NCBI GenBank assembly: GCA_009733575.1
Contig: ML769665.1
Coordinates: forward strand, 1 to 64,000
Direction: 5' to 3'
DNA from: Gymnopus androsaceus JB14
Taxonomy: Eukaryota > Basidiomycota > Agaricomycetes > Agaricales > Omphalotaceae
DNA: 64,000 bases
Positions 38,990 through 50,582 of this stretch are shown in pieces. The notes below the pieces were generated by a model. The model searched no databases. It had not been told where the DNA came from and was given only the letters and a program-made list of their open reading frames with translations. Each line of letters opens with the position of its first letter. Within the stretch, counting starts at the first letter, position 1. A program made the translations under genes and the position numbers.

Positions 38990-39540
38990 TTCTCTGGTGT
39001 CAAGGATGCCAAGATATACTGAGCTATTATTGCACAGCTCCGATGCAGGACTGCACCTACCATATTCCATAAAACCACAAGAGCTGACACCCGAGAGGCA
39101 GTGGATGCATCATATGACCTGGCAAGAGCTAATACTGAGGGACCACAAATTGATCTTACAGTTGATGCCACATGCTCAGCTCCTGAAGCCAAACTTAACA
39201 CAATCACACAGGCCCTTGCTTATTGCACAATACAGGACTAAAACCATTAGATCCCTGCCCTGCTACAGACAAAATGATCAAAAAGGTGCAGGAAGAATTA
39301 AAAGATCAAACAGGAAAAACACCAACCTCAGAACACATCTGGAAGTCAATCAGGGACCCAGACATCTCAAGAAGGATGTGAAATTTTATGTGGATAGCAC
39401 TCCATGATGCACATAAAGTTGGAAGGTTTTGGAAGCACATACCAGATTGTGCAGAGTGGATGCAATGTCAGAGTTGGGGAAAAACTGAAGACATAGGGCA
39501 CATACTGATCAAATGTAGACAGCCACTTAATTGAGGGGAA
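38990..39540 (+). pseudogene. LINE-type reverse transcriptase C-terminal / RNase H region remnant
   Basis: In shifting plus frames the segment reads AIIAQLRCRTAPTIFHKTTR and ASYDLARANTEGPQIDLTVD, then KVQEELKDQTGKTPTSEHIW and ISRRM. It continues IALHDAHKVGRFWKHIPDC, ECQ-like CQSWGKTEDIGHILIKCRQ. The last block matches the Cys/His cluster at the end of fungal non-LTR element ORF2 proteins (CxxC...HIL..C). Several stops and frameshifts make it a remnant. The catalytic RT core is not present here. Confidence 0.65.
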
Positions 39541-39695
39541 ATTAAGCTTGGTATTGACTTGTAATTTATTAGTCTTTCTCATGCATCAACCTCCAATACT
39601 ACTAGCTACTCAATTCCTATGAAACATGCCCAACTTGACCCAAGAGTGACAGTGATACTACTGGCACAGATTGACAATCGAAAAAGCTGTGCCCA

Positions 39696-39875
39696 ATGAA
39701 GCAACATGCAAAGCAAATGTCTGTTGGTGAAAGACTGGCTCAACTGGAAAGCAATCAATGGGTATTGAAAGTGAAAGGCAAATTCAAGGTCATGTGTAAT
39801 GGTTGCAAGAAAGTGATCAAACTTGGGAAGACGTATGAGCTCAAAAATTGGATTAGACATTGCAATGAAAAATGA
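39696..39875 (+). CDS. Small zinc-finger-like ORF, 59 aa
   Basis: The ATG at 39696 opens a clean short frame with SVGERLAQLESNQWVLKVKG, then VMCNGCKKVIKLGKTYELKN and WIRHCNEK before TGA 39873-39875. The pattern C-x2-C ... H-C after a short helix resembles a zinc-binding module found in many hypothetical proteins of mushroom-forming fungi. It may be a surviving exon of a larger gene. The short length limits confidence. Confidence 0.4.
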   Translation: MKQHAKQMSVGERLAQLESNQWVLKVKGKFKVMCNGCKKVIKLGKTYELKNWIRHCNEK

Positions 39876-40159
39876 TCATGTACTAAAGGTACATTATTTG
39901 ACATGTGGATGAACCCTTCAATGCCAGTAGAGGATTGAATTGTGGCTGCCTTTTGTGCAAGGTTCTGGCTAAACTTCATTTATCATCATGTGGTTGACTT
40001 ATTGAAGAAATTCCCCGATCTCTATTCAACAAAGCAATCATTCATTTCCCCAGCCAGCCTCCATATATTCAATCGACTTTGTGATACTCTTGTTTGTCTA
40101 ATACTGGCATATTCAGATTACTATCCCCACATCCCTTTCTCCATCCACAACATCACTGA

Positions 40160-40805
40160 TATGCCAATTTTTTGGCTAAAGCTGAAACTGTACAGAATTG
40201 ATAATCCTAGATTCTGTATTATACTCAATATGGTTATACCAAGAACTATAGTGAGCCCGAGCTGATAGTTGAAGTCTATTGAGAGTCTATTGTGCTCTAG
40301 AGATTACAGAGTGATGGTACACATTAATGTTATCTCACTTAACTTTGTGAATGCATCTCGTTTCAAGTCCTATGCATTGTATGGTGTAGCAAGTCAAGCT
40401 CAGTGGATACCAAAGTTGATGAGCAAGGCTGTTCCGAGCCCACATATAGTTATTACTAGGCTAGACAATCGAAAGACATACCCAAGGGATTGAAGTTTCT
40501 GAGGCAGCACTTGGTGCAGCCCAACAAGTTGGTTATACAAAATTTACAATGTTACTCTGCCGAGATGAAAACTCTTGACCAGATGAAAGCTTGCCTAGGC
40601 AATCTCGTCACGGAATGTCCGGTAACTCCGGCCCGGAGCTGCCGCGATGAATGGAAACACTCCCGCGATGTTATAAGTCTCTTGACCAAGATGATAAAAC
40701 CAACATGGATGACAGAATCATCTAGGTGAGCTAAAACTCTCTGAGACCAAATATTGTACTAGCTGGATGCCCAAGGCTCCATTAGGACTCTGAGGCAAAT
40801 GTAAT
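40160..40805 (+). repeat. Dispersed repeat, copy A
   Basis: About 645 bases match 60190-60840 in inverted orientation at roughly 90% identity. The match starts at ATTTTTTGGCTAAAGCTGAA and ends at GGCAAATGTAATTG. Both copies keep an open frame (40490-40729 here; MKTLDQMKACLGNL, then CPVTPARSCRDEWKHS), so it may derive from a transposon ORF. The copy stops exactly where the Copia-2 LTR begins. Confidence 0.85.
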
Positions 40806-41278
40806 TGTTGAACAAAGTGACAAATAAGCCTCAGGTTGACACAAGTAATGATGGTGTCAAACGACTCTATTGAACTAGTAATTACCTGTTGAACGAAGTG
40901 ACAAATAAGCTAATAAAGTAATCAGTATCGTGAATAAACAGGTATGTATAGAAAAGACTTACCCTCAGGTTGACACAAGTAATAAGGTGTCAAACGACTG
41001 AGGGTGAAGTATGAAGGTAGTCCGTATAAGTATAAAAGTCCGTAACGACCGATCTAGGCGCAGCCTGTTGGTCGTACTAATATGTAACAAGATTGAAATA
41101 TTGTAAGTGGGGTATCGAAATGAAACTTGAACTCATACGTGTTTGGGATGAAGGAAACAAGATAACAAGGATAAAAGAATAAAGGTAAAAAAAAAGCCGA
41201 AACTGAAATAAGACCGGATACTATAATCTCCGGTGGGACTCACACTCAATAACTTATGCTTTGACCGACCGTTCAACA
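40806..41278 (-). repeat. Copia-2 3' LTR (left on the map)
   Basis: 473 bp. It contains an internal duplication: GAACRAAGTGACAAATAAGC and CTCAGGTTGACACAAGTAAT each occur twice. It abuts the dispersed repeat at 40160-40805. Confidence 0.9.
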
Positions 41279-41293
41279 CTCCCCTAGTCCCAT
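41279..41293 (-). other. Copia-2 polypurine tract
   Basis: On the minus strand ATGGGACTAGGGGAG directly precedes the 3' LTR. Confidence 0.65.
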
Positions 41294-41309
41294 CGGGGAT
41301 TACAAGTCC

Positions 41310-44300
41310 AACCTGATTAGCCCAACCTGGCGACAATGAAGAGTAGTACCCAGAGATTTCGTAAGGATGTCCGCGGGGTTCTCTTCCGAGGGATATACTC
41401 GATGATAGCCTCTCCCTTCTCGACAGCAGTGCGTACAAAATGGAAACGGATGTCGATATGTTTAACTCGGGAGTGGAATTTAGGGTTTTCGGATATTGCG
41501 ATAGCACTTTGATTGTCGCACCGAATGATAGATGGAAGTGATACGTTGTGACCGAGTTTGGTGAGGAACAAATGGACCCATTTAGCTTGTTGAACTCCCT
41601 TCGCTAGCGCTATGTACTCCACTTCCGTCGTCAATAATGCCACCACATCCTGACGTTTCGACATCCAAAAGGTCGGACCCCCTGCTATCATAGTCAGAAC
41701 ACCTGAAGTGGAACGACGAGTATCTACGCACGAGGTGAAGTCGGCGTCGACGTAGGTGACGGGAGTGATTCCTCCTGGGGCGTCTCTGGTGAAGGTAATT
41801 CCCAACTCGCAAGTGCTGCTAATGTATCGGACAAGGTGCATAAGAGCGTTCCAGTGGATTCTCCGAGGTTTATTAGCGAATTGACTAAGGAGGTTACTTG
41901 CATGAGCAATGTCAGGACAGCAAGCCGCCGCTCCGAACTGAATCGCTCCAAGAATCTCTCGATATGGCTTATCTCGCATGAACTCAATGTCATCAGCAGA
42001 TTCAGGCTCTGGATCAAGCGAGAGAACCGTTCCAGGAGAGAGTGGAGTCGATTTTGGTTTGATATCCCCAAGGTCATGTTTGGCGAAAAGATTGTCCCAA
42101 TAAGCGGGCATAGAGAGAGTGGCGGTTCTGAGGTCTCGGTCATGAGTGAGTTTCATTCCTAGAGCAAACTGGACGCTATCCGTTTCCTTTATACGATACT
42201 TCACCCCTATTTCCCGTTTGGCCTTTTCCATCTCCTCGATCGACGATGAACCCCCAAGTGTGTCAGTCCATATAGGTCCCTGTCATGGTCTCCCCTGTCT
42301 CTGATATCCGACTCCTGACGCACTGATCAGCTTGAGAACGGGTGTATCCTAGTTCTCCAAAGGAGGCGTCGAGAGTTTTCCACCAGTTTTGACCAGCTTG
42401 CATCATGCCATAAATGGATTTATTCAATCTCATTACTTTTCCTGATCCTCGACCCGGATATCCCTCAGGGGGCCAGACATAAGTCTCTTCTTCGAGTTTG
42501 GCATTTAGATAGGCGGAGGCGAAGTCAATTTGCCAGATATGGTATCCGAGGGTGACCCATAGCGCAATGAGAATGCAAAGAGACTCAAAATGTAAGACCG
42601 ATGTGAATGTCTGGTAGAAGTCGTGACCTTCCTCTTGGGTACTTCCATTCACGACAAGATGTGCCTTCTGGTCTACGATGTTTCCGTTCCCATCGAATTT
42701 GTGGGCGAATACCCAGAGGAGTACAAGGATCGTGGCACCTGGAGGAGGGTCTTGGAGGGGTCCGAAAACGTCGAATTCCTTCATCCGCTGTATCTCCTTT
42801 CCAATGGCAGGCGACCATTGCTCTGGATCATCCATAGCCTTCCCATAGCTTTTGGGAACAAGGGGAATCCCGATTGCGGAAAGTGCGGTATTGAAGTCAG
42901 ACGTAACTTCGTTAAACACTTCCACCAGTTGCGCCAAACTAGCCCTAGGTTGAATAGTCGCGTTCTTCCGAGGTGTTTAAAGATCCCTGGGATACGAGGA
43001 GAGCGTCGAAGGGGAATATCAGGGATTTGGTGTATATTTGGTGCAGGTGCGTTTAGTAGGAGCTGAAGGGGGGCGTGGATTCGGCAGTCAGGAGTATCAT
43101 CCTGATTTGGTAACTGAGAACGAGTTTGTCTGATCGAGGGATTGATCGGACTTATGTCCTCGGCTGTGGCGTCGGTGTCGTTAGGCGGAACTAAATCAGG
43201 CACGTCATCATTCCCCTGATCCACTAATTCCTCCCCTCCGGCTGGCGACAGCGTACGATTTGGACGTCCCTCCTCAAAGACCACATCTCTGACTAGGAAC
43301 CACTCTACCTTCAGCGGTGTACAGCAAATACACACCTCTCTCCCCATACCCTACCATCCTTCCCTCGAAAGCTCGCATCTCTGTCTTACCCAACTTATTT
43401 CCCTTGACTTTCGTAGCCCAACCTCAAGCTCCGAATGGCCTAAGGTGAGAGATGTCCTGGCGAACCTTCCAAAATACTTCGGCAGGTATGCGGTAGCCGT
43501 TTCCAGCTGTAGGAAGGAGGTTTTCGGTATAGACGACGTATGCTCCAGCAAGAGCCCATAAGAATTCAGGGAGAGCGGAGTCATGTAGGATAACTCGGAC
43601 TTTGGCGAAGGTAATAGCATGTTTCCGTTCCGCAACACCGTTCATTGCTGACGAATATGCCGGTGTATGCTCGATTTTGATGCCATGCCCATCTGCCCAT
43701 TTCGTCCATTTCTCGTTTATAAATTCTTTTCCCCCGTCAACACGGATACACTTCAGTTTCTCCCCGGTCTGCTTCTTGGCCATCTTTTGAAAGGATTCGA
43801 TGCAAACTAGTGTCGTGTCCGCCTCTTTGTTCGCTGTATAATAGTCTTTGTCGAATCTCGAGAGGTCATCGATAATCAGCAGGGAATAATAGAAACCTCC
43901 CCTGGCTCGTACACGGAGTGGTCCGGTAAGGTCCATATGGACTTTCTCCAGCAGCTGCGTGGCTCTCGGCGAGACAGCATCAAACGGACGTTGAACGGCA
44001 GCACCGGTAAGACAATTCACACATTTCCCATCCACCTTGGTGGTCGTGACTGACAGTCCATCGACCAGGTTTTTCTTCTGCAAGAGGTTGATCCTTTCCA
44101 CCGAAGCATGTGCTAGACGTCTGTGCCAATTGGCCAAGTCCACTGGGTGATTTAGTGAGCGAGATTTGACTGCGAGCGCGACCATCTTTGGGTTTAGTTT
44201 ATACAACCCATCCTTCCCTTTTCCAGTTAGGAAATGTTTTCCGGTCGGGGTAAAGAATCGAGCGCAACCATTTCCAAAATGGATATGGTATCCCTTCTTG

Positions 44301-45613
44301 TCAAGCTGGCTGATAGAGATGAGGTCCGATGCGATGGTAGGGCAGTGAAGGGCGTTGTCGAAGGTAAGTACAATGTCCTTTCCGTCCTGGACTAGTACCT
44401 TCCTCGCTTTTCCTATCCCAACAATATTAAGTCCTGTCGATGCCTCGGATGACTGACCAATTCGATTACAAGGTGTATAGGTAACGAAGTCTGATTTCTC
44501 TTGAAAGAAGTGGTCGGACGCTCCAGAATCTGCGTAAAGCTCGCCGGGGGTATTGGTTTCCGCCATGGCTGCCATTGCATAACTCTGGGCCAGGTCTCCG
44601 ATTACGGCCAACGAGGAAGTAGACAATTCCAGACTTGGATCCTTCTTCCCTCTCCACCAGGCGGGATATTGTCCTTCCTTCCCTCCCCCCTTTCTAAAGC
44701 AGTCGTCTTTGATGTGTCCCGTCCTTCCGCAGTTGTGACACTTCCTGTCGCCATTTGGATTCGACCTCGACAACTTCGCTGCTATCATCTTCTCGAGTTC
44801 CGCGATCCTCGTCAAAACGGCAGTCTCCGGAGATACTACAGTGTTATGAGCTTCGGTGAGGCGATCACCAGACGAGGATGCTCCTGGATGGTTCTCAACA
44901 CGGGAGTATTGGAAAGTGATGTGTTGGATGACTGAAGCAGAGGTGGGGTAAAGTGATAGGTTCGCCGTGATATTCTGGATAATGTTATCAAATGCTAACG
45001 TGGGGAATGCAGCGATAACCATATCTCTGAATTCAGTGTCGGAGATGACGTTCCCTGCCTCAGTAGCCTCCTTCCGAAGCTCGCAAAGATGTTTAAAGAA
45101 CTCTTCCACCGTCTCGTTTTCACGAAATACGAAGGATCTAAGACAATGTTCAGTAAGCACTTTCCTCATTCCGTCTTTCTTCTCGAATTCCTTGTCCAGC
45201 TCGGTGAATACCTCTCTCGCTGATTTAGTATCAACGGTAGGCATCAACGAGGGGAGATCATTGATATGTGACTCGATAATTCCTTTGGCACGATCATTTC
45301 GAAAGATCCATTTGTCAACGGAGCGAGAGAGTGAGAAGACAGCAGTGGCCTTTTCGGAGGACGGCGTTGTCGTAGAGGTACCAGGAGTAGGAGATGTGGG
45401 AGTAGGAGATGCTGCATTGGGAGCAGTAACGACAATAATAGGGATAGAGGGTCTGAGAATTGAGCCGTCGGTATATCCAACTAGGCCTTGAGTCTTTAGT
45501 GAGTTTATAATCCTTCGCTTCACCGGAGCCCAACTAACTTTGACTCCTCCATCAAATTTCAGATCTGCGGGAACCTCTGGGATAGGAGGCGGAATAGCGC
45601 CGTTGCTAGCCAT
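41310..45613 (-). pseudogene. Copia-2 gag-pol polyprotein, frameshifted
   Basis: Starts at ATG 45613 (MASNGAIPPPIPEVPADLKF). In order: copia gag with a CCHC knuckle CHNCGRTGHIKDDC, protease LYADSGASDHFF, pre-integrase NWHRRLAHAS...CVNC, and integrase with HMDLTGPL, IRVDGGKEF and NGVAERKH, ending at a TGA after HLRPFGA (43424). The frame then shifts near 43300 to DVVFEEGRPNRTLSPAGG and a Pro-rich linker. It shifts again near 42940 to the RT (QIDFASAYLNAKLEEETYVW), and a one-base shift at 42263 falls exactly in the YMDD catalytic motif. RNase H follows (YVDADFTSCVDT and VKHIDIRFHFVR), and a last shift precedes NPADILTKSL. The copy is dead. Confidence 0.92.
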
Positions 45614-45721
45614 GACTTTGGTTCCAAGATGTAAGGATGCGATAAATGTAGCGTAGTGAGTCGTGTAGAGCTTGTGTCAATAATATTGATATCAATTTCG
45701 TGTATAAGATTCAGTAGCGGG

Positions 45722-45735
45722 CGGGGCCCATAACC
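45722..45735 (-). other. Copia-2 primer-binding site
   Basis: Read on the minus strand, GGTTATGGGCCCCG directly follows the 5' LTR. It is identical to the Copia-1 site and is probably complementary to the anticodon arm of initiator tRNA-Met. Confidence 0.7.
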
Positions 45736-46208
45736 TGTTGAACGAAGTGACAAATAAGCCTCAGGTTGACACAAGTAATAAGGTGTCAAACGACTCCATT
45801 AAACTAGTAATTACCTGTTGAACGAAGTGACAAATAAGCTAATAAAGTAATCAGTATCGTGAATAAACAGGTATGTATAGAAAAGACTTACCCTCAGGTT
45901 GACACAAGTAATAAGGTGTCAAACGACTGAGGGTGTAGTATGAAAACGGTCTGTATAAGTATAAAAGTCCATAACGACCGATCTAGGCGCAGCCTGTGGC
46001 TCGTCCTAATATGTAACCAAAAATGAAATATTGGAAGTGGGGTATCGAAACGAAACAAGAACTAATACGTGTTTAGGATGAAGGAAACAAGATAACGAGG
46101 ATAAAAGAATATAGGTAAAACAAAAGCCGAAACTGAAATAAGACCGGATACTATAATCTCCGGTGGGACTCACGCTCAATAACCTATGCTTTGACCGACC
46201 GTCCAACA
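45736..46208 (-). repeat. Copia-2 5' LTR (right on the map)
   Basis: 473 bp, same ends and internal duplication as the left LTR. The flanking DNA beyond 46208 does not match the continuation of the dispersed repeat seen at 60.2 kb. Confidence 0.9.
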
Positions 46209-46828
46209 AATAAGATATGAGGTTGAAACTGCAAAGTAAACTCCCAATTAAAAGATAAAACACATTCAATGATATCATATATTAAATATAAGTATATGAT
46301 TAATGTGTTCCAGCTTGGCTAAGTAGTAAGTTGCGCATGCGCATGCTTTAGCGCCTATGCTTCTGTAAGGTCCTGAGTTCGAATCAGTGTGCATCAGAGA
46401 AATATAAGTATAATACCCACAAAAAACTGTAATAGAAGATACTATAAATTGGACAATGGAGTATGAGTAAAAGCTGCCTGCTACTGAAACAGAGCTGATT
46501 TTTCCGCCTTTTTATGGCCACAAATAAAGAGGATGGCCAACATTGGCCAACAACAAAATGAGTTATATAGTCTGCAAGAGTGGCAAAAATCGCCAGGTTG
46601 GTGAGGTTGGCCAATGTCATATGTTTGTTATAACGTACGTTGAAAAATTCGCCAGATTGGTGGGGTTGGCCTTAGTGGTGGCCTTTACCAGTGTTTGTAA
46701 ATGCTTACCTGAAGATCCAGGTTTTGCTGATGGACAGGCTCTTGTTCTTGTTCTCTGTAATTAATATTCCATCAAATAGATAGATGCACTATTCCACTGT
46801 ACAGTTGCACTATTCTACTCCTTATCAG
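46209..46828. other. No gene; tRNA-like segment and a CATCAGCAAAACC end
   Basis: 46312-46392 has TGGCTAAGTAGTAAG and GAGTTCGAATCAG in tRNA A-box/B-box order (possible SINE). 46730-46742 is the inverted end word of the hairpin MITE family. No coding frame supported. Confidence 0.4.
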
Positions 46829-47397
46829 TAGGGCTCGGCACCGTACCGTATACGGGTACGGCCGTCAAAAATACGGCCGTGACCGTATCAAGTTTTGGTC
46901 AATACGGTACGGTGACCGTAATACCCGTACCGTATACCGTATTGTACGACCGTGTGGGCGCTAAACTGGCGCTTGGCGCTGTCCCTGAAGAAAATTGTCA
47001 AAATTGTTAGGTTTACCTCCAGACCACCTACCAAGCATTAAAAAACACCCTAATGCTCAATCCGCTCCAGGTAAGACCAATTTAGCAAGGCTGGAGGTTC
47101 GGCATCAGCCCGGAACATTCCCGGCACGTGCACGCTACATGAAAAAGTTGCTCTTTCAGGTGTGAATGTTAATAATTACTTGAACCTACAACATTGAGTA
47201 TGTAGAGCTCATGGAATACTGTCCTCACAGATTGCTGCGATCAGGCTTTTTGCCTCTTGCGAGGTGACCGTATCACGGCCGTAACGGCCGTAAACGGGAC
47301 GGTAATTTACGGCCACCTAAAATTCGAGACGGTACGGTCACGGTCCGTATTACGGTACCCGTAAACCGTGAGTGTACGGTCACGGTGCCGAGCCCTA
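46829..47397. mobile_element. hAT-type MITE, 569 bp, CGGTACGGT-rich
   Basis: Ends TAGGGCTCGGCACCGT and ACGGTGCCGAGCCCTA are perfect inverted copies, flanked by CTTATCAG on both sides (46821-46828, 47398-47405). Both subterminal regions are packed with ACGGTACGGT, ACGGCCGT and GGGTACGG words. The central part has no ORF. Confidence 0.94.
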
Positions 47398-47650
47398 CTT
47401 ATCAGACTCTTTGCATTGGCAATAGATCTCAGTTGTCCAATGCCAAAAAGCCCACCAAAAAAGCCCTATTATATGTATGAAACTTTAAAAACCAGTTGCA
47501 ATGTAAGAGTCACAAAGACTTACTGCATACTATAATTATAACATATATGGAATAATAGAGGAATAACCCTACCAGGGATTGAACAAGTGACCTGATGGTT
47601 TTGGTGTAAATTTGGGCCTCCATTACTTCACAGCAGGGGACAATAAACAG

Positions 47651-47829
47651 CATCAGCAAAACCTGTATTTTTGCTGGAGGTCTCCAGAGATCTCTGGAGC
47701 TTGACAGCTGTCAAAAAAACTGTCAATTTTCTCCAGAGATCTCCAGAGGTCTCTGGAATAGGGTACCTTGCTCCAGAGATGTCCCAAATGAATGGGTTTT
47801 CTCCAGCAAAAATATGGGTTTTGCTGATG
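47651..47829. mobile_element. 179-bp MITE of the CATCAGCAAAACC family
   Basis: Ends CATCAGCAAAACCTGTATTT and (inverted) CATCAGCAAAACCCATATTT, with nested inverted TTTTTGCTGGAG and repeated CTCCAGAGATCTCTGGAG palindromes inside. No ORF. Confidence 0.85.
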
Positions 47830-48785
47830 AGGTACGCCATTGGGCAATTGTTAAAGTAGGTACTGCCTTATATAGTGTGCCTGCCTCCATATTATTATTA
47901 TAAACATCAATTGCAACTTGAGATTATAGACATAGGCTTAATAACATGGTGATACCTTTAAAATGTTATTCCAAATATATGAAACCAAGATTCAAAAATA
48001 AATAAATAAAAATACAAATCGAAAATTGCAAATCAACCTTGGCCTTCTCGCCTACGTCACTTACGGCGACCATCGGTACAACCAAACATGGGTGTGTACA
48101 TGTAGGTTTTTTCACTTATGTACTTGTAGTACTTCAAAATATTATAATTAGTATATACTGTAACCCTGTTTCATAGAATCCAGTGTAAGCCTCCGCTACG
48201 CAGTTCAGTGTACGCGATGCTGCCGCTTGGCTGCCGCGCAGATGAAGCTTGTCATATCAGCATTGCTATGAAAAGGCTGCTGAAATGGAATGCTTCGCCC
48301 GGTGGATGAAATATTCCTTTTCGGGAAGCCTCTCAGCCCGGTTGAAGGTAATTGTTTCGGCCTCTGTCCGAAACAATAGGTTTCGGACAGAGGTCGAAGC
48401 TTCCCACTACAGGTGGTCTGAAAGTTCTCACTTCATTTGTTTAATGAAATATATATTTTCTACAGTAATCTGAAAATTTACATTTCATATATATATTGAA
48501 ATTAATTATTTCGCATTATACTTCAGCCTGGCTGAAGCATAATGATTGGCAGTGTGATTTCCCTTGTTTATGTATGGTACAAACAAACAAACAAACGGAT
48601 TTGGTCGGCAAAACCTGACAAATGGTTAGCTTTGACCCACTAAAAAGGGAATTACTGCAGATTCGATCCCACACGCTTCTTGCCTCATCCACAACCATTA
48701 CCATTACTTGCTACTTCATCTTCACTTTGTAGCTTTTCTACAACCGGTCCCAGGCACTCTAAAATTAGAGTCATACACTAACTTT
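47830..48785. other. No gene seen
   Basis: AT-rich DNA with a short hairpin near 48360-48398 (GCCTCTGTCCGAAAC...GTTTCGGACAGAGG), a CAAA microsatellite at 48577-48597, and no coding-like frame. Confidence 0.4.
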
Positions 48786-48787
48786 TC

Positions 48788-49780
48788 AGCATTGTTGTGA
48801 AAAAAGCGTCTGACTACCAAAACGTTTGGTCACCAATACGTCTGACCACCAATCCGACCACCGCCAATTCGACACCACCAATCCGCCCGCCACCAACGCT
48901 ACCACCACCAATCCGACCACCACCAATACGTCCCACACCCAATCTGCTATCCACCACCAATACGTCCACCACCAATCCAACCACCAATACGTCCGACCAC
49001 CAATACATCCCAGAGACAAACTTCCGTTTATTTATAATCCTCAATACGGTTATAAGGGAATATGAAGCTGCATCAAGTGTGCAAGAGAGAAGAATGATAT
49101 GCGATCTTGGGGATAGACTGCAGGAATTTGATGAGTACATTCCCTTTGCTTAATGATACACACACATGATGCTTAACCAATCATACAGGACGTTGGTCAA
49201 CTGTAAAGAATTTGTGGATACGCTGAATCGACAACCAGTGGTTATGGCGCTACTGTGTAGAGCACGAGACTTGAGGATGATAAGGATGAATTATGAAGAG
49301 ATCAAGAAGAGGGGCGCTGAGATAGAGGTGAGTCGTGGTTGCCTAGATATAAGACGTTGTAACTGGTTGTCAAATTCGCAGAGACGGATTCTTCTATTTT
49401 GGTCACATCACGTACCATCTCCACAAGAAGAGAGCGGGCCTTCGCGCAATACAGGACAACAACCGTATTCGTCGACGACACCGTCATCAACTAACCGAGG
49501 GACACCTGTCAGTACACAGACTTCCCCCTCACAGACGATTTTGATCGCACCTTCACCCATTGTCCCGCCATCGCAACCAACAAGACAGGTGGCAGCTTCC
49601 CCCACAAATTCCCTCTCCCAAGCTACTGTCGGAAATTCATTGTTCAACAATGTCGGGAATGATTTACACAGCAGCACTACGAACGACCATTCACAATGTG
49701 AGGGAGTCGGACATGTATATCATGGAAATGTATACCAGATAACTGGCGGTGTGCACGTCCGCATGGAAGAACACGGGTGA
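48788..49780 (+). CDS. Hypothetical protein, three-exon model
   Basis: The first visible exon (about 48788-49134) encodes a Pro/Thr/Asn-rich stretch from a CCACCAATACGTC minisatellite, then a helical part (NTVIREYEAASSVQERRMIC, then LGDRLQEFDE). A likely intron is 49135-49189 (GTACAT...CATACAG). Exon 2 reads LVNCKEFVDTLNRQPVVMAL and RARDLRMIRMNYEEIKKRG. A second GTGAGT intron at 49328-49381 leads to a Ser/Thr/Pro-rich exon ending at TGA 49780 (GNVYQITGGVHVRMEEHG). The helical middle and disordered flanks suggest a soluble regulatory or scaffold protein. The true start and any further 3' exon (GTGAGT follows the stop) are uncertain. Family not recognised. Confidence 0.45.
48832..49012 (+). repeat. 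Degenerate CCACCAATACGTC minisatellite
   Basis: Units of 12-15 bases such as CCACCAATCCGA and CCACCAATACGTC are repeated about 12 times inside the hypothetical ORF. Variable spacing makes it length-unstable coding DNA. Confidence 0.8.
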
Positions 49781-50580
49781 GTTGCCTGCTGCATAGATGT
49801 GTTCATTATCTGATGCTGGGGGAAAGTGGTAGATTGCCGAGGCGAAGACAGGGCTTGACCCAGGGAGCACGCGGAGAATCTTCACATTGACAGCTGCAAT
49901 GAAAGCCAAACCTGGGCGATCGGGTTCAATATTCCTGCTGTATTTATTGGGTTATAAAGCAAAATAATGGATAGAATCACTCACCTGCGGCTTTGGGATC
50001 CAACGACTTTGCAGACCAGTTCCACAACTGATTGCTTCCGACAGCGCAATCAGACTACGGTTCGAATTTCATGAGGAAGGAAGACCGTTGACCAGCCTCA
50101 AAGCGCACTTGGACGAATGATCAGTAAGCTACAACGGGGAACCTCGATATTTACCTTGATATTTCCAGAATGCAATCGAGGTCAACTCTACAGATGAGGA
50201 GTGAAAGTGTTGTCCAAAGACAATCTCTGAATTCCACAGCCGCACACAAGCCCACACCTCGTATCCAGCTAACATATTGATAATTATAAGGAGCAACAGG
50301 CGTGGTCCCAAGCCTTGGGCTAGTTGTATTTGTGGTCACTTTGTGTTACACTTGGAAGGATGCGCAGGCTAGTTGGCTTCTTAGCCAGCACGAAATTGAA
50401 ACGCATCCGATTCTTCGGTTAACAGAACAGATACTCAAGGCATAATTTGGCTTGGGATAGGTTCCAATTTGTCTCCTAGACAGGTTGTTGATATGTTAGC
50501 GATGTGTGCGTACCATTGTACTTTGGGGATGATTTTGCAGGACCAAAGGCGTAGTAAACAAAAAAGGTAAGAAAGGTAAA
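49781..50580. other. No gene supported
   Basis: Short frames only. It could contain 3' exons or UTR of the preceding hypothetical gene. Confidence 0.35.
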
Positions 50581-50582
50581 TA

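Larger units (their letters stand above)
40806..46208 (-). mobile_element. Copia-2: older Ty1/copia element, minus strand
   Basis: Two 473-bp LTRs (40806-41278 and 45736-46208) with TGTTGAAC...CAACA ends differ at about 30 positions (about 7%), so it is older than Copia-1. The primer-binding site at 45722-45735 and a purine tract next to the left LTR are in the expected places for minus orientation. No target duplication is visible: GTAAT precedes the left LTR and AATAA follows the right. gag-pol is broken by several frameshifts and a stop. Confidence 0.92.

Noticed and set aside
44501..45491. Plus-strand ORFs of 144 and 174 codons
   Set aside because: They lie opposite the Copia-2 gag and protease region, which carries the zinc knuckle and DSG motif on the minus strand.
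48786..49140. Minus-strand ORFs in the CCACCAATACG repeat
   Set aside because: They are antisense products of the minisatellite (Val/Gly/Trp repeats) and end where the repeat ends.
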